A stretch of 18,895 nt of DNA from Stercoripulliclostridium_A sp963642145 (GCA_963642145.1 CAVIFU010000030.1:1-18895); one strand, 5' to 3'; shown: positions 6,775 through 15,327, numbered from the stretch's first letter. Notes: generated by a model not told the origin, from the letters alone. A program made the numbers and translations.

Positions 6775-7783
6775 GTTTGAGAGTCATGTTATCCTAAATG
6801 TACCTAAAACTAAAGTATTGAGCCGTGTATATAGCGATAGGTTTGAGAGTCATGTTATCCTAAATGTACCTAAAACTGGTTCTTTGCGTCATGGTGGTCG
6901 CTATGGGTTTGAGAGTCATGTTATCCTAAATGTACCTAAAACAAACACAACGTACTCGTATATGCCGTTACTGTTTGAGAGTCATGTTATCCTAAATGTA
7001 CCTAAAACTACACTATGAGTGCTAATAATTACATTATGGTTTGAGAGTCATGTTATCCTAAATGTACCTAAAACAAAACGCAAAAAAACTTGTAAAAAAC
7101 TCTTGTTTGAGAGTCATGTTATCCTAAATGTACCTAAAACATGGTGTTAAAAATGAAAAACACAACAACAGTTTGAGAGTCATGTTATCCTAAATGTACC
7201 TAAAACTGACTGTCGCTGCGTGTCTGTCTGTATACAGTTTGAGAGTCATGTTATCCTAAATGTACCTAAAACTGCTTGTTCCGTCATGTCACTTTATCCC
7301 TTGTTTGAGAGTCATGTTATCCTAAATGTACCTAAAACATGATGGCCAAGCATACTGTCTCGATCTACGTTTGAGAGTCATGTTATCCTAAATGTACCTA
7401 AAACCACATATACTGTACCGCCGTGTGACGACGGGTTTGAGAGTCATGTTATCCTAAATGTACCTAAAACTTTTTGTTCGACTTGCGTTTTTGTCGTGCT
7501 GTTTGAGAGTCATGTTATCCTAAATGTACCTAAAACACCGCGATCACTTCCCCGACGAGGGCGACGGTTTGAGAGTCATGTTATCCTAAATGTACCTAAA
7601 ACCCACGGTGTCTTTCTACCGTCTCCGTTTAAGTTTGAGAGTCATGTTATCCTAAATGTACCTAAAACGAATATGTCGAACAGTGACATTTGTCTATTGT
7701 TTGAGAGTCATGTTATCCTAAATGTACCTAAAACACACAAAGACGGTAAACGGCGGCGGTAAACGTTTGAGAGTCTGTTATCT
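6775..7783 (+). CRISPR. CRISPR array, type II-A, 15 full repeats plus a decayed terminal repeat
   Basis: Fifteen 36-nt repeats begin GTTTGAGAGTCATGTT and end GTACCTAAAAC. They start at 6775, 6841, 6907, 6973, 7039, 7105, 7171, 7237, 7303, 7369, 7435, 7501, 7567, 7633 and 7699, and I see no difference between them. Every one of the 15 spacers is exactly 30 nt, giving a strict 66-bp period. A sixteenth repeat at 7765 keeps GTTTGAGAGTC, loses one A and decays after TGTTATC, marking the leader-distal (oldest) end. The G-TTT...AAAAC ends and the match to the tracrRNA anti-repeat show that transcription is rightward. The spacers are all different, and I see no match to other parts of the window. 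Confidence 0.99.
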
Positions 7784-7988
7784 CGTACTTGAGCTTCTTT
7801 TTCAGAATACTGTTTGTTTATCCGGTAGTACATAGCCTGTGCATACCGTGAAACCGAAATCTCTTGCCATAGGGAAGGCTTTTCGTGTACATATTTGTCT
7901 AAGGCGAATTCCCGCTGCAGACAAAAATGGGAATTTGCTTTGGGGAATTCACTCCGGTGACCTACTTAATAAAAATAGTAAAAATCAG
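7784..7988. other. Unassigned spacer between array and tRNA operon, with paired segments
   Basis: About 205 bp with no convincing gene. It can be drawn as one long interrupted hairpin: ACC-GTGAA (7845-7852) with TTCAC-tcc-GGT (7948-7958) as an outer stem, and TTTGTCT (7894-7900) with AGACAAA (7919-7925), enclosing GGCG/CGCT, as an inner stem. A large internal loop lies between them. The minus strand is also open without stop from about 7961 into the array, giving protein-like text such as YAQAMYYRINKQYSEKEAQ, but it has no start codon or ribosome binding site. It may be a structured RNA gene, a gene remnant, or chance. I cannot decide. Confidence 0.3.
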
Positions 7989-8017
7989 TTGACAACGCGC
8001 GGAATCCTTGCTATTAT
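7989..8017 (+). promoter_or_regulatory. Promoter of the tRNA operon
   Basis: Perfect -35 TTGACA (7989-7994), 17-bp spacer and -10 TATTAT (8012-8017). The predicted start is near 8024, about 30 nt before the first tRNA. A strong consensus promoter is typical of stable RNA operons. Confidence 0.8.
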
Positions 8018-8053
8018 AGTTAAGCGTTATTTGCAAGGCAATTAGCGCGGTGT

Positions 8054-8130
8054 GGCGGCGTAGCTTAGTTGGTTATAGCGGCCGGTTCATACCCGGCAGG
8101 TCGTTGGTTCGAATCCGACCGCCGCTACCA
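8054..8130 (+). tRNA. tRNA-Met (anticodon CAT), elongator type
   Basis: 77 nt including an encoded CCA. Acceptor GGCGGCG pairs with CGCCGCT (first pair G-U). The anticodon stem GCCGG/CCGGC encloses the loop TTCATAC, and the T arm contains GGTTCGAATCC. A paired 1-72 position and the lack of the GGG/CCC anticodon stem argue against initiator tRNA. A CAT anticodon could also be tRNA-Ile2 with lysidine, but the G1-U72 acceptor resembles Firmicutes elongator Met. Confidence 0.93.
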
Positions 8131-8139
8131 AAACATAAT

Positions 8140-8214
8140 GGCCCCATGGTCAAGCGGTTAAGACATCGCCCTTTCACGGCGGTAACTCGAGTTCGAGTCT
8201 CGATGGGGTCACCA
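8140..8214 (+). tRNA. tRNA-Glu (anticodon TTC)
   Basis: 75 nt with encoded CCA. Acceptor GGCCCCA pairs with TGGGGTC. The anticodon loop CTTTCAC carries TTC, and the T arm holds GTTCGAGTC. It is second in the three-tRNA operon, 9 nt after tRNA-Met. Confidence 0.96.
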
Positions 8215-8220
8215 AAATAC

Positions 8221-8296
8221 GGAAGCATAGCTCAGTTGGGAGAGCGCTTGCCTTACAAGCAAGATGTCACAGGTTCAAGTCCTGTTGTTTCCACCA
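8221..8296 (+). tRNA. tRNA-Val (anticodon TAC)
   Basis: 76 nt with encoded CCA. Acceptor GGAAGCA pairs with TGTTTCC (one G-U). The anticodon stem CTTGC/GCAAG encloses the loop CTTACAA with anticodon TAC, and the T arm holds GGTTCAAGTCC. It is last in the operon and is followed at once by the terminator stem. Confidence 0.96.
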
Positions 8297-8330
8297 AAAA
8301 GAGGCAAGTCTAAGCTTACCTCTTTTATTT
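8297..8330. terminator. Bidirectional terminator between the tRNA operon and the GH3 gene
   Basis: Stem AAAAGAGGCAAG (8297-8308) pairs with CTTACCTCTTTT (8315-8326) with one C-A mismatch and a 6-nt loop. A T-run follows in both directions (TTTTATTTT rightward, CTTTTT leftward). It ends the tRNA transcript and can also end the convergent leftward gene whose stop is at 8373. Confidence 0.8.
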
Positions 8331-8372
8331 TGCATAATTTGTAAGATCGTTTGGGAATTATCTACCCAAAGC

Positions 8373-10805
8373 CTACTTGTATTCCGTTTCGACGACAAAG
8401 TCAAGCACATGCTTGGCGGCTAACGCGATTTCCGCACGCGTTATGCCGTCCTTCTTGCCGAGGGTGCGAAGCAAGGTGCCATCCGGGATTCTGAACGGTA
8501 TTCGCGATCCGCCCGGCATGAGTACATCCACTCCGGCGCGGACTCTGTACGCGTTATCGCACAACTTGGGAAACTCCGGGGACGCCTGACGGCGCATCCA
8601 CCAATCGGTGACTACCGGTCCCTGATAGCCCCATTCCTTGCGCAAAACGGTGGAGCACAAATCATAATTGTAGTGCCCCCATACGCCGTTGATTTTGTTG
8701 TACGATGTCATTATTACGCGCGGATAACCCTCGTCAACGCATATCTCGAAGCCTTTGAGGTAGATTTCTCTGAGGGCGCGTTCGGATACGCGAGAATCGT
8801 TGTACGTGCGGTTTGTTTCTTGGTTGTTGCAAGCAAAATGCTTGGGACAAGCCGCCCTGCCGGAATCTTGCACACCGTTAACGTATGCCGCGGCTATCTT
8901 GCCGGTGAGCAACGGATCTTCCGAAAAATACTCGAAATTCCTACCGCACAACGGATCGCGATGAATATTCATCCCGGGTGCCAACAGCACGTCCACGTCC
9001 CTCTTTTTCATCTCGGCGCCGATTAGCCCGAGCAAGTATCTGATTAGTTTGGTATCCCATGTTGAGGCGAGTAGTGTCCCAATCGGCAATAACGAGCACG
9101 TCGCTTTGAGTCTTATACCGGCAGGTCCGTCCGAACAGGTTATGGGATCCACTCCTTTTTTGCGCAACGACTCCAGCACTCCGCCGAATACGCCGGCGTT
9201 GCCCGCAACGCCGAGAGGCGAACCCATTTGATAATCTCCGCGCGTAATCGCTTCGAGCTCTTTGTTGCTGAGCTCTGCGATAAAGTCTTCCATCTTGGCG
9301 TTGCCTGCCTTTACGGCTTTAAGACTTATACCTTTATCACCGGTATAGGGTTTGGCGGTAGGCAGATTCTCGAGTATGCGTTTTTTGAGGTCATACGTTC
9401 TGTCGGGCGTAAGGTAATAATCCTTTTCGTATCCGTTCTCCGTGGCGCGCGGGCGCAAACGTTCAAACCTAACGGGCGGTGAGGCTATCTCGTTACACGC
9501 GACTACGACTCGATCCTCTTTCAATTCAAAGACGGCGTTGAGAAGCTTGGCGTTGCGCACGTCGCCTCCGAGGTAGAATTTGTACGTGCCTCGCTCCAAA
9601 ACGTAACAACTGCGGTGCCCGGTTGCGCCGGTATCGTCATAGGAAGCAAGAGCATACGTCGGGAAAGTTATCTCTACATATTCCTCGTTGCCGGGCATGA
9701 TGTCTTTGGTCTTGGCAAACGCCACCAGAACGCGCGACGGCTTGCCGAGTACGCCTTGCGGCGGCTCTGCATAGACGGCTAACGTTTCTTTATCGATGTG
9801 ATCGCCGATATTTTTGACGTTGAAGTGGAAGGTGATGTCCTTTTGCCGCGTGAGCATTGTCACGGCTGTCGTCTCGAACTTGCCGTAGCCCGAGCCGGCG
9901 CCGAACGGATATAGGACGGCGTCCTTAGCGAACGTCTCGAAATATCTGTATCCGACGTAGATGTCCTCTTTGTACTCGTTGTATTCGCGGTTGCCGAAGT
10001 TCGCGGCAGAGGGATAATCCTCATAGTGCCTTGCAATTGTCATGGGGAGCCTGCCGGACGGGGAAACATCTCCTCCGAGAACGTCTGCAACGGCGTTACC
10101 GGACTCCATACCGCCCTGCCAAGCAATAAGCAGCGCGCCCATACGGTATCTTTCCACAAAAGAAAAGTCTATCACGTTGCCGATGTCCATTACTACGACG
10201 GTCTTGTCAAACGCCGCGGTGACCTCGGAAAGCAAATCTTCTTCCTTGTCGGTAAGGTAGTAACTGCCATTCTCCAAGGTGTTTTCCCTATCCTCGCCGG
10301 CGGCTCTGCCGATTACCACGAGAGCTACGGTATTGCGCTCCGCGGCGGCTTTGACAAGCTCTTCCGTAACGGGCATTTCTTCAAAATTGCGCGGCCAATG
10401 TCCCCAAACTCCGTGGCTGACGGGATTGTTGTCGCACCACTCGCGGTACACGCCGTCGAGCTCCTCATCGATTTTTATGCCGTTCCTTTTGAGCCCGGTA
10501 ATCAGGTTTACCCTGTACGGCGCGCGGACATCTCCGCCGGAACCGTATCCGACGTAGAACCAATCGCGTTGCACTCTGCCGAAAACAGCCACGCTATCCC
10601 TGCGCGACAGCGGCAAAATGCCCTCGTTTTTGAGCAATACCGAGCCTTCTGCGCTTGCCTTGCGAATATACTCGGATGTTTCCACAAAATCCGAAAGCGA
10701 AAATTCCGATTTGCCTTCGCCCGACTCGCCCTGCGAAACGCTGTTTGAAAGCTTGGCGCCGACGCGCTCGACAATCTTTTTGAGTTTACCACCGATTTTA
10801 CTCAT
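8373..10805 (-). CDS. Glycoside hydrolase family 3 (beta-glucosidase-like) with reversed domain order
   Basis: 810-aa retaining glycosidase, expected to release terminal beta-linked sugars from oligosaccharides. The domain order is swapped. The GH3 C-terminal alpha/beta sandwich comes first (SVLLKNEGILPL near residue 55, GGDVSPSGRLPMT near 245), followed by a fibronectin-III-like segment (about 315-430). The catalytic TIM barrel is last (about 500-810), with SDGPAGIRL, the Lys655-His656 pair in CPKHFACNNQE, and the probable nucleophile Asp734 in VVTDWW. This order is known in beta-glucosidases of Ruminococcus albus and Butyrivibrio fibrisolvens. No signal peptide is visible, so it should act in the cytoplasm on imported sugars. 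The start ATG has GAGAGG about 8-10 nt upstream. No transporter or regulator lies beside it, so the exact substrate is unknown. Confidence 0.93.
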   Translation of the reverse strand: MSKIGGKLKKIVERVGAKLSNSVSQGESGEGKSEFSLSDFVETSEYIRKASAEGSVLLKNEGILPLSRRDSVAVFGRVQRDWFYVGYGSGGDVRAPYRVNLITGLKRNGIKIDEELDGVYREWCDNNPVSHGVWGHWPRNFEEMPVTEELVKAAAERNTVALVVIGRAAGEDRENTLENGSYYLTDKEEDLLSEVTAAFDKTVVVMDIGNVIDFSFVERYRMGALLIAWQGGMESGNAVADVLGGDVSPSGRLPMTIARHYEDYPSAANFGNREYNEYKEDIYVGYRYFETFAKDAVLYPFGAGSGYGKFETTAVTMLTRQKDITFHFNVKNIGDHIDKETLAVYAEPPQGVLGKPSRVLVAFAKTKDIMPGNEEYVEITFPTYALASYDDTGATGHRSCYVLERGTYKFYLGGDVRNAKLLNAVFELKEDRVVVACNEIASPPVRFERLRPRATENGYEKDYYLTPDRTYDLKKRILENLPTAKPYTGDKGISLKAVKAGNAKMEDFIAELSNKELEAITRGDYQMGSPLGVAGNAGVFGGVLESLRKKGVDPITCSDGPAGIRLKATCSLLPIGTLLASTWDTKLIRYLLGLIGAEMKKRDVDVLLAPGMNIHRDPLCGRNFEYFSEDPLLTGKIAAAYVNGVQDSGRAACPKHFACNNQETNRTYNDSRVSERALREIYLKGFEICVDEGYPRVIMTSYNKINGVWGHYNYDLCSTVLRKEWGYQGPVVTDWWMRRQASPEFPKLCDNAYRVRAGVDVLMPGGSRIPFRIPDGTLLRTLGKKDGITRAEIALAAKHVLDFVVETEYK

Positions 10806-10991
10806 CCAAACTACCTCTCACGTAAATTTAACGCGCACAAATGTCGCGCACTATAATAGTACGATAACCGCCGTCCGTCTATCCTTACGGAAACGAACAT
10901 CTCAAGTTTATTATACACCCTAACGCATATTGCCGCAAGTGCGACTTGGGCGTTATGCGCGCCCGAAGCGGCATGACTTCATAATTATTAC

Positions 10992-11029
10992 AAAAAAGCC
11001 GTCAAAACTTTTGTTTCAACGGCTTTTTA
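10992..11029. terminator. Terminator downstream of asnS
   Basis: Stem AAAAAGCCGT (10993-11002) pairs with ACGGCTTTTT (11019-11028), with T-runs on both sides. It lies 22 bp past the asnS stop (11051) in the leftward direction and separates asnS from the GH3 gene. The rest of 10806-11050 shows no gene. Confidence 0.85.
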
Positions 11030-11050
11030 TCATTTTAAGATTTTATGAGA

Positions 11051-12418
11051 TTATCTCAATTCGCCTGCGGTACGGGAGAACAATTGCGTATCTCTGATAT
11101 TGCCTATGCCGGTAACGTACATGAGGATACGTTCGAGTCCCAAGCCGAAGCCGCTGTGCGGTACGGTGCCGAACACGCGTAGATCCAAATAATTTTTGTA
11201 TTCTTCTATCTTCATGCCGCGCGCTTCCATCTCGGCAAGGAGTTTGTTGTAATCGGCTTCTCTTTCGCTGGCGCCCACTATTTCGCCGACTCCCGGGACA
11301 AGCAAGTCGGTAGCGGCAACGGTTACGCCGTCCGGGTTCTGCTTCATGTAGAACGACTTAATCTTGCGCGGATAGTTGGTGACGAATACCGGCTTTTTGA
11401 ATACTTCGTCCGTGAGGTAACGCTCGTGCTCGGTTTGCAGATCCAAGCCCCATTCCACGGGATACACGAATTCCTTGCCGGACTGCTCCAAAATCTTGAT
11501 GGCTTCGCCGTAATCGAGCCTTACGAACTCGGAATTGGCAACAAGGGTAAGCTTCTCGATAAGACCCTTTTCGAACCTGTCGTCAAAGAATTTGAGCTCG
11601 TCTTTGCACTCGACAAGCAAAGAATTGATGACGTATTTGACCATATCTTCGATAATTTCGATGATGTCGTCAAGCTCGGCAAACGCGACTTCGGGCTCGA
11701 CCTGCCAAAACTCCGCGGCATGGCGAGGAGTATTGCTGTTTTCTGCGCGGAACGTCGGTCCGAACGTGTATATCTTGCCAAAAGCCATGGCTGCAACTTC
11801 GCCTTCCAATTGTCCGGAAACGGTAAGTCCCGCTTTGCGTCCGAAAAAGTCCTTTGCATAGTATTCTTCCGCCGATTTAACGGTAGGATCGTAACCGACG
11901 GTGGTTACTTGGAATATTTCGCCGGCGCCCTCGCAGTCGCTACCGGTGATTATGGGCGTATGCACGTATAGGTAACCGTTCTTTTGGAAGTACTCGTGGA
12001 GAGCCGCAGAGAGCTTGCTCCTGACGCGGAACATGGCGTTGAAAGTATTTGTCCTGACGCGGAGATGCGGCATGGTGCGCAAATACTCCAAAGTATGACG
12101 TTTCTTTTGTATGGGATAAGTATCGGGGCACTCGCCCAAAACTTCCACCGATTCGGCTTTGATTTCGGCAGATTCCTCTTTCATGCCGGCTTCAACCAAC
12201 CCGGTCACCCTAACGGAGGTACCGAGGTTATATGTGGCGTTGAGTCCGTTTTCCTTGAGAAGTACGACTTGCAAACTCCTGAAAGAAGAGCCGTCGTTGA
12301 GCTCCATAAACGCGACGTTTTTGGAATCGCGGAACGTCCTGATCCAACCGCAAACGGTTACGGTTTGTCCGATGTAACTTTTATCCGCAAGAATGGCGGA
12401 AATTTCCGTACGCTTCAT
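11051..12418 (-). CDS. asnS: Asparaginyl-tRNA synthetase
   Basis: Class IIb aminoacyl-tRNA synthetase that charges tRNA-Asn with asparagine in the cytoplasm, 455 aa, the usual length. An N-terminal OB-fold anticodon-binding domain (about 15-100, with VTVCGWIRTFRDSKN) is followed by the catalytic core. Motif 2 is FRAENSNTPRHAAEFWQVEPE-like (start FRAENSN) and motif 3 is GFGLGLERILMY near the C-terminus. The RAENSNT...EFW signature separates AsnRS from AspRS. It has its own promoter (12449-12477) and terminator, so it is probably monocistronic. An AAGG lies 8-9 nt before the ATG. Confidence 0.97.
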   Translation of the reverse strand: MKRTEISAILADKSYIGQTVTVCGWIRTFRDSKNVAFMELNDGSSFRSLQVVLLKENGLNATYNLGTSVRVTGLVEAGMKEESAEIKAESVEVLGECPDTYPIQKKRHTLEYLRTMPHLRVRTNTFNAMFRVRSKLSAALHEYFQKNGYLYVHTPIITGSDCEGAGEIFQVTTVGYDPTVKSAEEYYAKDFFGRKAGLTVSGQLEGEVAAMAFGKIYTFGPTFRAENSNTPRHAAEFWQVEPEVAFAELDDIIEIIEDMVKYVINSLLVECKDELKFFDDRFEKGLIEKLTLVANSEFVRLDYGEAIKILEQSGKEFVYPVEWGLDLQTEHERYLTDEVFKKPVFVTNYPRKIKSFYMKQNPDGVTVAATDLLVPGVGEIVGASEREADYNKLLAEMEARGMKIEEYKNYLDLRVFGTVPHSGFGLGLERILMYVTGIGNIRDTQLFSRTAGELR

Positions 12419-12448
12419 ATATTTACCTTCTAAACATTTAATGTTTAT

Positions 12449-12477
12449 ATTATATATATTTACGTCGCGTTAGTCAA
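12449..12477 (-). promoter_or_regulatory. Promoter of asnS
   Basis: On the minus strand -35 TTGACT (12477-12472), 17-bp spacer, -10 TATAAT (12454-12449). Predicted start near 12442, giving a short leader of about 24 nt. No T-box leader is present, since the leader is too short to hold one. Confidence 0.8.
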
Positions 12478-12573
12478 GAGAACGCAAAATTTATTCTCGG
12501 CGCTTAGAAAATATGCGGCGATATCGTAGCGAGCGTCGCAAAGCGGATAGCTTTTCAAAAACCGAGCGCAAAA

Positions 12574-12604
12574 AAGAACTACCGAGAATTCGGTAGTTCT
12601 TTTT
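12574..12604. terminator. Terminator downstream of ftsH
   Basis: Perfect 12-bp stem AAGAACTACCGA (12574-12585) with TCGGTAGTTCTT (12590-12601), loop GAAT, and T/A runs on both flanks. It begins 10 bp after the ftsH stop in the leftward direction. The neighbouring 12478-12570 shows no gene. Confidence 0.9.
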
Positions 12605-12614
12605 GCCAATAGTC

Positions 12615-14771
12615 TTATTCGTCTTTGTCGTCGTCCTCGACGGTTATCTCTATCGTGGGCGGTTCGTCCTCGGAAGTCGCGTCCGCGTTATCGCCGTCGT
12701 TTTTGTCGGAGGGCGCGGATTCTTCCGCTTGAGGCGCTTGTTCCGATTTCGTTCCGGACTCGGGCACGATAAGCGAATTCGGATTGCCTAAGGGGTTACC
12801 GTCATATCTGTTGCTTGCCGCTTCCTTTTCCTTTGCCATGCGGTCGCGCTCGGCTTTTTTGTCGGCGATGTACTCGTTAATCTCCGCCGTCGTCTTGCCC
12901 TCCAAGATGAGGTCTACTTCGTCGCCATAGATGGTTTCGTTATCATAGAGGAGCTCAACCATGGTGTGCAGTTTGTCCTCGTTGTCGGTAAGTATTTTGA
13001 GCGCTCTCGCGTAAGCGGTATCGACGATGGAGCGAATTTCGTTATCGATGATGTATGCGACTTCATCGGAGTAGCTTGCCTGAGTCTGGTAGTCCCTGCC
13101 TATAAAGACTTCCTGTTCTCCTCCGAAATAGACGTTGGGGAGAGCTTTGGACATACCCCACTCGGTAACCATACTGCGCGCTATGGATGTGGCTTGCTTG
13201 ATATCCATGCTCGCGCCGGTGGTAATATCCTTGATTATGAGCTCTTCGGCAGCTCTACCGCCCATGGTCATGGCGATGGTGTCTTGCAAATGTGACAGCG
13301 TGGTGTGATTGTCGTCGGACTTGGGTCTGCTGATGGTGTAACCTGCCGCCATACCGCGCGGAATAATGCTTACTTCCTGCACGGCGTCGCAATGTTTGAG
13401 CATTCTGCCTACGAGCGCGTGACCTGCCTCGTGGTAGGCGGTTATGCGCTTATCCTTCTCGGTAACCACTCTCGAACGTTTTTGCGGACCGGCTATAACT
13501 TTGTTGATGCCTTCCAAAATATCGTTCATGAGTATGATTTTGCGGTTGTTGCGCGCGGCGATTATTGCAGACTCGTTGAGCAAGTTGGCTATGTCGGCGC
13601 CCGAGAATCCTGTCGTAAGCCTTGCAAGATTTTTGAAGTCAACGTCGGGAGCGATGGGTTTGTTCCTTGCGTGTACGCGGAATATCGCTTCCCTACCCTT
13701 GACGTCGGGAAGATTGATGTAAATTTGCCTGTCGAATCTGCCGGGACGCATGAGCGCGGGATCCAAAACGTCCGCGCGGTTGGTCGCCGCCATGACGACT
13801 ATACTTTCGTTAGCCTCGAATCCGTCCATTTGGACAAGGAGTTGATTGAGCGTTTGCTCGCGTTCGTCGTTGCCGCCGCCTAATCCGGCTCCGCGCTTAC
13901 GGCCTACGGCGTCGATCTCGTCAATAAACACAATGCACGGTTGCGATTTCTTGGCTTGGTTGAACAAGTCCCTCACGCGGCTCGCGCCTACGCCTACGAA
14001 CATTTCGACAAAGTCGGATCCGCTTATCGAGAAGAACGGCACGTTCGCTTCGCCCGCAACGGCTTTTGCGAACAACGTTTTGCCTGTTCCGGGAGGTCCC
14101 ACCAAAAGTACGCCTTTGGGTATCCTTGCACCCACGTCACGGTACTTTTTGGGGTCTTTGAGGAAGTCTACCACTTCTTGCAGTTCAACCTTTTCTTCCT
14201 CGGCGCCGGCTACGTCGGTGAAGCGCACTTTGACATGCTCGGCAGAGCGCGTTTTGGTCTTGCCGAAGCTTAGGGCAGAGCCCGTACCGTCCTTACCGCG
14301 CATCATGACTATGAGGAAGATTATCGCGCCCACCGTCAGTAACATGTTGAGTCCGTAGAAAATATAAGTGCCTATGTTGCCGGAATTTGGGTTGTTGAGC
14401 CAGATCTCGGGCTCTTCGAAGCCCTCATGTTCGGCGGCATAATTTTCGATGGCAAGAATCAACGCGTTGCGATAAGTAACCACGGCGGTTGCGTCTTTGT
14501 ATTTTCCCTTGCGGAAATTCTTCATATTCGCTTCAAAATCGGATTCGGTTTCGCTTTCTTTCTTGGCATACTTAACGTTGACGGTGTAGTCGCCGGAAAA
14601 GTAAATCCCCACGATATCTCCGCTCTTGATTTTTTCGGTCAATTCGTCATATGAAATCTTATCGCCTTTGTTGGTGCTCGTGCTCAAAAATATCGATGCC
14701 ACGGCAACAGCCAAAAGCACAAAGCCGATAATGATCAAAATTGTTCTTCTATTGTTGGTTTTCGGGTCCAT
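12615..14771 (-). CDS. ftsH: ATP-dependent zinc metalloprotease FtsH
   Basis: Membrane-anchored AAA+ protease that extracts and degrades misfolded membrane proteins and regulatory proteins. Numbering from the ATG at 14771 (718 aa), there are two membrane segments, about 10-30 (TILIIIGFVLLAVAVASIF) and about 130-155, with an extracytoplasmic domain between. The AAA domain follows, with Walker A GPPGTGKT (225-232) and Walker B FIDEID (Glu285), then the zinc site HEAGH (His447, Glu448, His451). The last roughly 50 residues are a highly acidic tail, as in many clostridial FtsH. A TTG at 14783 would add four residues, but the ATG is preferred because AGAGGA lies directly before it and overlaps the extension. 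Own promoter and terminator. Confidence 0.97.
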   Translation of the reverse strand: MDPKTNNRRTILIIIGFVLLAVAVASIFLSTSTNKGDKISYDELTEKIKSGDIVGIYFSGDYTVNVKYAKKESETESDFEANMKNFRKGKYKDATAVVTYRNALILAIENYAAEHEGFEEPEIWLNNPNSGNIGTYIFYGLNMLLTVGAIIFLIVMMRGKDGTGSALSFGKTKTRSAEHVKVRFTDVAGAEEEKVELQEVVDFLKDPKKYRDVGARIPKGVLLVGPPGTGKTLFAKAVAGEANVPFFSISGSDFVEMFVGVGASRVRDLFNQAKKSQPCIVFIDEIDAVGRKRGAGLGGGNDEREQTLNQLLVQMDGFEANESIVVMAATNRADVLDPALMRPGRFDRQIYINLPDVKGREAIFRVHARNKPIAPDVDFKNLARLTTGFSGADIANLLNESAIIAARNNRKIILMNDILEGINKVIAGPQKRSRVVTEKDKRITAYHEAGHALVGRMLKHCDAVQEVSIIPRGMAAGYTISRPKSDDNHTTLSHLQDTIAMTMGGRAAEELIIKDITTGASMDIKQATSIARSMVTEWGMSKALPNVYFGGEQEVFIGRDYQTQASYSDEVAYIIDNEIRSIVDTAYARALKILTDNEDKLHTMVELLYDNETIYGDEVDLILEGKTTAEINEYIADKKAERDRMAKEKEAASNRYDGNPLGNPNSLIVPESGTKSEQAPQAEESAPSDKNDGDNADATSEDEPPTIEITVEDDDKDE

Positions 14772-14811
14772 TTTTCCTCTCAACGGTCGAACCGTATACT
14801 AAACTTATTAC

Positions 14812-14840
14812 ATTATAGCATATCAAAACTTAAAGAGCAA
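14812..14840 (-). promoter_or_regulatory. Promoter of ftsH
   Basis: On the minus strand TTGCTC (14840-14835), 17-bp spacer, perfect -10 TATAAT (14817-14812) preceded by TGC, an extended -10. The -35 abuts the stop codon of the upstream yyaC-like gene (14841). The leader is about 35 nt. Confidence 0.7.
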
Positions 14841-15311
14841 TTAAAGAATGTGTATATTATTTGTCCGTTCTCCCACAAAAACAGAATAAATCTTATATGC
14901 GATTTTCTCGCTGAGCGACTCGACAAGAGAATAACTCGCGTCAATCAACGCGCCGAGATTGTCATCCGATCGCGCCGCCACCACTCCGAGCACGCCGAAA
15001 TCCCCCAATGGCGCAAGATTTTTGTCGAGCGCACCGCCCGCCTTGATGCCGTGGGGAGTAAATTTAATCTTGCCGATGTCTTCGCTGTTACCCACGCAAG
15101 CGTCCACTGCAATGACCGTCGCGCCCCTATGAAACAAGGCGATATGTTCGGCGTATTCCGAGAAGTTGACGCCGTTCACGGGCGCGCGAAACCCACCGTA
15201 GACATACGCCGGAACGGCATACTTATCCCTCAACAAATCTCCCACCATCGGACCCAAAGAGTCTCCCACGACCCCCGTGGAACCTATACAAACGATTACC
15301 GGTATTGCCAT
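14841..15311 (-). CDS. yyaC: YyaC-like sporulation protein (DUF1256, GPR-like fold)
   Basis: 156-aa protein resembling Bacillus subtilis YyaC, a putative spore-associated protein related in fold to the germination protease GPR and to hydrogenase-maturation-type proteases. The visible family blocks are VIVCIGSTGVVGDSLGPMVG at the N-terminus, the YGG...APVNGVNF segment, VIAVDACVGN in the middle, and a KNLAPLGDFGVLGVVA block. Asp17 and Asp71 or nearby acidic residues are candidate site residues by family position. No signal peptide. The ribosome binding site is weak. A 17-bp palindrome lies 16 bp upstream. The gene is evidence for a spore-former or a recent descendant of one. Confidence 0.85.
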   Translation of the reverse strand: MAIPVIVCIGSTGVVGDSLGPMVGDLLRDKYAVPAYVYGGFRAPVNGVNFSEYAEHIALFHRGATVIAVDACVGNSEDIGKIKFTPHGIKAGGALDKNLAPLGDFGVLGVVAARSDDNLGALIDASYSLVESLSEKIAYKIYSVFVGERTNNIHIL

Positions 15312-15327
15312 AGTTTAATTTTATCCG

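Noticed and set aside
6761..7762. Open frames at 6761-7018 and 7496-7762 encoding repeats of FESHVILNVPKT
   Set aside because: The 66-bp repeat-spacer unit is 22 codons long, so the CRISPR repeat is translated again and again in one frame. This is an artefact of the array and not a repeat protein.
6775..7783. Promoters inside the repeats, as in some type II-C arrays
   Set aside because: The repeat has no good -10/-35 pair. Cas content (csn2) and repeat type are II-A, with a separate leader promoter.
7839..8045. Open frame of 68 codons on the plus strand
   Set aside because: It has no ribosome binding site and its end overlaps the consensus tRNA promoter (7989-8017). The region is described as an unassigned spacer instead.
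8054..8296. tRNA genes as the attachment site of a CRISPR-bearing island
   Set aside because: I looked for a copy of the tRNA 3' ends on the other side of the cas locus (1-300) and saw none. No integrase gene is present.
8050..8313. Open frame of 87 codons
   Set aside because: It runs straight through three tRNA genes that have full cloverleaf features.
12419..12442. T-box leader for asnS
   Set aside because: The promoter places transcription start about 24 nt before the ATG, which leaves no room for one.
14772..14783. TTG start adding four residues to FtsH
   Set aside because: The extension overlaps the AGAGGA ribosome binding site of the ATG at 14771.
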